A DNA stretch of 64,000 nucleotides, taken from NCBI GenBank assembly GCA_002840895.1, contig PHCZ01000011.1, positions 1 through 64,000 of the forward strand. Reading direction: 5' to 3'. Numbering within the stretch: position 1 is the stretch's first letter; every line of letters starts with the position of its first letter. A program made the translations under genes and the position numbers. The notes beneath the pieces were generated by a model. It saw nothing but the letters and a program-made list of their open reading frames with translations, did not search any database and was not told where the DNA came from. Positions 62,512 to 64,000 of this stretch are shown piece after piece. Origin of the DNA: Bacteroidetes bacterium HGW-Bacteroidetes-8. Lineage in GTDB: Bacteria; Bacteroidota; Bacteroidia; Bacteroidales; UBA932.

Positions 62512-63531
62512 TTAGTCTAATTCTTTCAATTCCCGCTTCAATTCGTTGATTAGTTGTTTTTCAGATGGAAGATAAAGTTGATATTTGCTTGCCATAATTG
62601 TGTTGTTGTTCTCCGGCAAAGTGTATTTTACCAACGTATTGTTTTTATCGGCACAAAGCAGTATTCCTATGGTAGGGTTCTCTTCGATGCTCTTCTCATT
62701 GCGGTCATAATAGTTGACATACATCTGCAATTGCCCTATATCTTCGTGTGTGATTTTTTGCGTTTTCAACTCGATTACTACGAAGCAGTGCAATAGTCTG
62801 TTATAGAAGACCAGGTCTGCGAAAAACTCGTCATCTTCCAACAATATCCTTTTCTGCCTTGCCACAAACGAAAATCCGTTTCCAAGTTCCAACAAGAATG
62901 CCTGTAAATTAGAGATTAACGCACTCTCCAAATCTTTTTCGTAGTAGGTTGCATCGCGCTTCAACCCCAGAAACTCCAATATCATAGGATCTTTTATGAT
63001 TTCTGTTGGTGATTCGGGAATGCGTTCTTTACGAGCAACTTCAAGAACCGATTTCTTATCATTACTTAACAACAACCGTTCATATAATCCTGAATTTATC
63101 TGCCTCTCTAACTCCCTACCAGTCCAGTTATTATTGAGTGTTTCGTGTTCGTAGTACTCTTGTTTATCTTCGTTATCTATCTGCAACAAAAGTCTATATT
63201 GTGACCAGTTAAATTGTGAACGCAGTGCGTTCATAATTGGGTAAGCTCGGTAAAATTGCCTGCAAAATGCTAATTGACGATACGAAAATCCACTACCAAA
63301 CTCCGACTCAATCTTGTTGGCGAGATTATGCAACAAGTATGTTCCGTATTCCGCGCGCTCCTTGCCTGCTTGTTCTTCCACTACGATGCGTTCACCAAGT
63401 TTCCAATACATCCGTACTCGCTCAAAATCTACACCCCGTATAGCGTCATTGCGAGAGGTAGTTATTATGTTCCGGATATCGGAAACGAATTCGTTTCTCA
63501 ATTCTATATTAGATTGGATTTGTAATTTCAT
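62512..63531 (-). CDS. YhcG-type PDDEXK nuclease (DUF1016)
   Basis: 339 residues. The N-terminal DUF1016 helical domain (about 10-160) has YWKLGERIVVEEQAGKERAEYG (read in parts) and FSYRQLAFCRQFYRAYP. The C-terminal PDDEXK nuclease domain (about 175-339) has FADLVFYNRLLHCFVVIELK, giving the Asp and the E-x-K active-site residues. The family is widespread, horizontally mobile and often near restriction or other defence genes, but none are visible here. It converges on the barrel gene with a 37-base gap. Confidence 0.88.
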   Translation of the reverse strand: MKLQIQSNIELRNEFVSDIRNIITTSRNDAIRGVDFERVRMYWKLGERIVVEEQAGKERAEYGTYLLHNLANKIESEFGSGFSYRQLAFCRQFYRAYPIMNALRSQFNWSQYRLLLQIDNEDKQEYYEHETLNNNWTGRELERQINSGLYERLLLSNDKKSVLEVARKERIPESPTEIIKDPMILEFLGLKRDATYYEKDLESALISNLQAFLLELGNGFSFVARQKRILLEDDEFFADLVFYNRLLHCFVVIELKTQKITHEDIGQLQMYVNYYDRNEKSIEENPTIGILLCADKNNTLVKYTLPENNNTIMASKYQLYLPSEKQLINELKRELKELD

Positions 63532-63654
63532 TCCTCATAAGTTTGAGTTGACAAACAAATATAGTAAACTATTTTAATCATTACCAACCATTTGAAAAAT
63601 ATTTTTCAGCCTCCAAATCAACTCCAGATCCCTCATAAAAAGTTCGGAAAATTG
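63532..63654. other. intergenic, no gene seen
   Basis: A TATATTTG box for the nuclease gene lies on the minus strand at 63556-63563, 24 bases before its ATG. An AT-rich 16-bp palindrome occurs at 63593-63608. Nothing else is recognised up to the hairpin at 63655. Confidence 0.5.
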
Positions 63655-63706
63655 TCCTCTTAGGGGTACGGGAAAGAGGATGACATTTAAGTCATCCTCT
63701 TTTTTT
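63655..63706 (+). terminator. orphan terminator with an alternative upstream pairing
   Basis: AAAGAGGATGAC (63673-63684) pairs with GTCATCCTCTTT (63691-63702), then T residues: a strong terminator with a 6-base loop. TCCTCTT at 63655-63661 can instead pair with AAGAGGA at 63674-63680, which would break the terminator stem. No plus-strand gene lies just upstream. Confidence 0.65.
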
Positions 63707-63905
63707 ATGTGTTTTTATCACTAATAGCTCCGGCAAGACGGTGTCATAGATTGTGTCCAGTCCGGAAATAGACTCTTTATCAATTTACATCTCTAAGAAT
63801 CTGTATAAATATACCAAATATTATAGAAGAGTATAGTATAACTGAATAATTTATTAATACATTTGTGTTCAGGTATTAACAAGTATATTAACCTCCAAAA
63901 TAATT
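63707..63905. promoter_or_regulatory. upstream region of the last gene, with a -7 box
   Basis: About 200 bases without a coding sequence. TACATTTG at 63858-63865 fits TAnnTTTG and lies 40 bases before the ATG at 63906. No other element was seen. Confidence 0.45.
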
Positions 63906-64000
63906 ATGAATTTTCTACTCTCAATAAAAACCATGGTTTTAATTACAGCCCTGGTCTCCCTTTTTCAAGCGTTATTTGTATTAATTCGCAGAAGACCAAT
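63906..64000 (+). CDS. partial membrane protein, cut by window end
   Basis: Only the first 31 codons are visible: a start MNFLLSIKTMVLITALVSLF followed by QALFVLIRRRP, one hydrophobic helix and then a basic turn. This is the opening of an integral membrane protein, possibly a multi-helix sensor or regulator, but too little is present to assign a family. The promoter box at 63858 supports it as a real gene. Confidence 0.5.
   Translation, partial: MNFLLSIKTMVLITALVSLFQALFVLIRRRP

Noticed and set aside
63593-63608. AT-only 16-bp palindrome near the right edge as an operator
   Set aside because: Low complexity in an AT-rich gap; palindromes of this kind arise easily by chance.
1-64000. CRISPR array, insertion sequence or prophage
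   Set aside because: No regularly spaced repeats, transposase, integrase or phage structural genes were found on either strand.

Overview
The window reads as chromosome from an anaerobic member of the Bacteroidota, most likely order Bacteroidales. The evidence is the recurring TAnnTTTG promoter element upstream of many genes, often with TTTG or TTG 19 bases further up. The gene content agrees: the rpsF-rpsR-rplI order, DUF4831, DUF4837, DUF5009 and DUF4252 proteins, a GlsA/GlsB glycine-lipid pair, large MG2/plug-type surface proteins, and an NVEALA-like peptide beside a 6-bladed propeller lipoprotein. A class II superoxide reductase and an aldehyde:ferredoxin oxidoreductase (AOR) point to anaerobic life. 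Most of the window is core chromosome with strongly directional, tightly packed operons.

Layout. 1-6.4 kb (mostly minus): a nested palindrome, an OmpA-family porin, the ribosomal cluster rpsF-rpsR-rplI, the dipeptidase pepD, a DUF4831 protein and an LpxL-like acyltransferase. 6.4-12.9 kb: a POT peptide transporter, an MG2/plug surface protein, a HAD phosphatase, a nitroreductase and a lone tungstate/molybdate-binding lipoprotein. 12.9-18.8 kb: DAHP synthase/chorismate mutase, then an AT-rich cassette (small Cys-rich exported peptide plus propeller lipoprotein) wedged against thiS, followed by thiS-thiF and a divergent AOR. 18.8-22 kb: VanX-type dipeptidase, PHP phosphodiesterase, rpsP-rimM. 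22-29.9 kb (minus): Smr, AsmA, DUF819, surface antigen, ECF sigma, anti-sigma, DUF4252 and OMP genes in one direction.

30-38.9 kb: otsAB converging on a GH15 hydrolase that ends a run starting at ruvX-def-pgm. 38.9-45.6 kb (plus): superoxide reductase, M23 peptidase, dxr, rseP, DUF4837, tRNA-Glu, rpsT, radC, upp. 45.6-53.3 kb: amidohydrolase, rpoN, glsA-glsB, SPOR, LEA2, miaB, osmC. 53.3-59.5 kb: a cobalamin-riboswitch-controlled TonB receptor with a propeller lipoprotein, and an M16 double-domain protease. 59.5-64 kb: tRNA-Leu, then a more AT-rich stretch with a large outer-membrane barrel protein, a YhcG-type PDDEXK nuclease, and the start of a membrane protein cut by the window edge.

Points that most deserve a second look: (1) a 12-codon remnant of the thiS 3' end next to aroA, forming a direct repeat with the living thiS and bracketing the peptide/propeller cassette; (2) thiS-thiF back-to-back with an AOR whose cluster motif is spaced C-x3-C-x3-C, with an orphan tungstate-binding protein nearby; (3) miaB, whose essential first cysteine lies upstream of the first ATG with no ordinary start codon available; (4) the nested palindrome at the left edge; (5) the attenuator-like orphan terminator near the right edge. 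I saw no CRISPR array, transposase, integrase or complete defence island.
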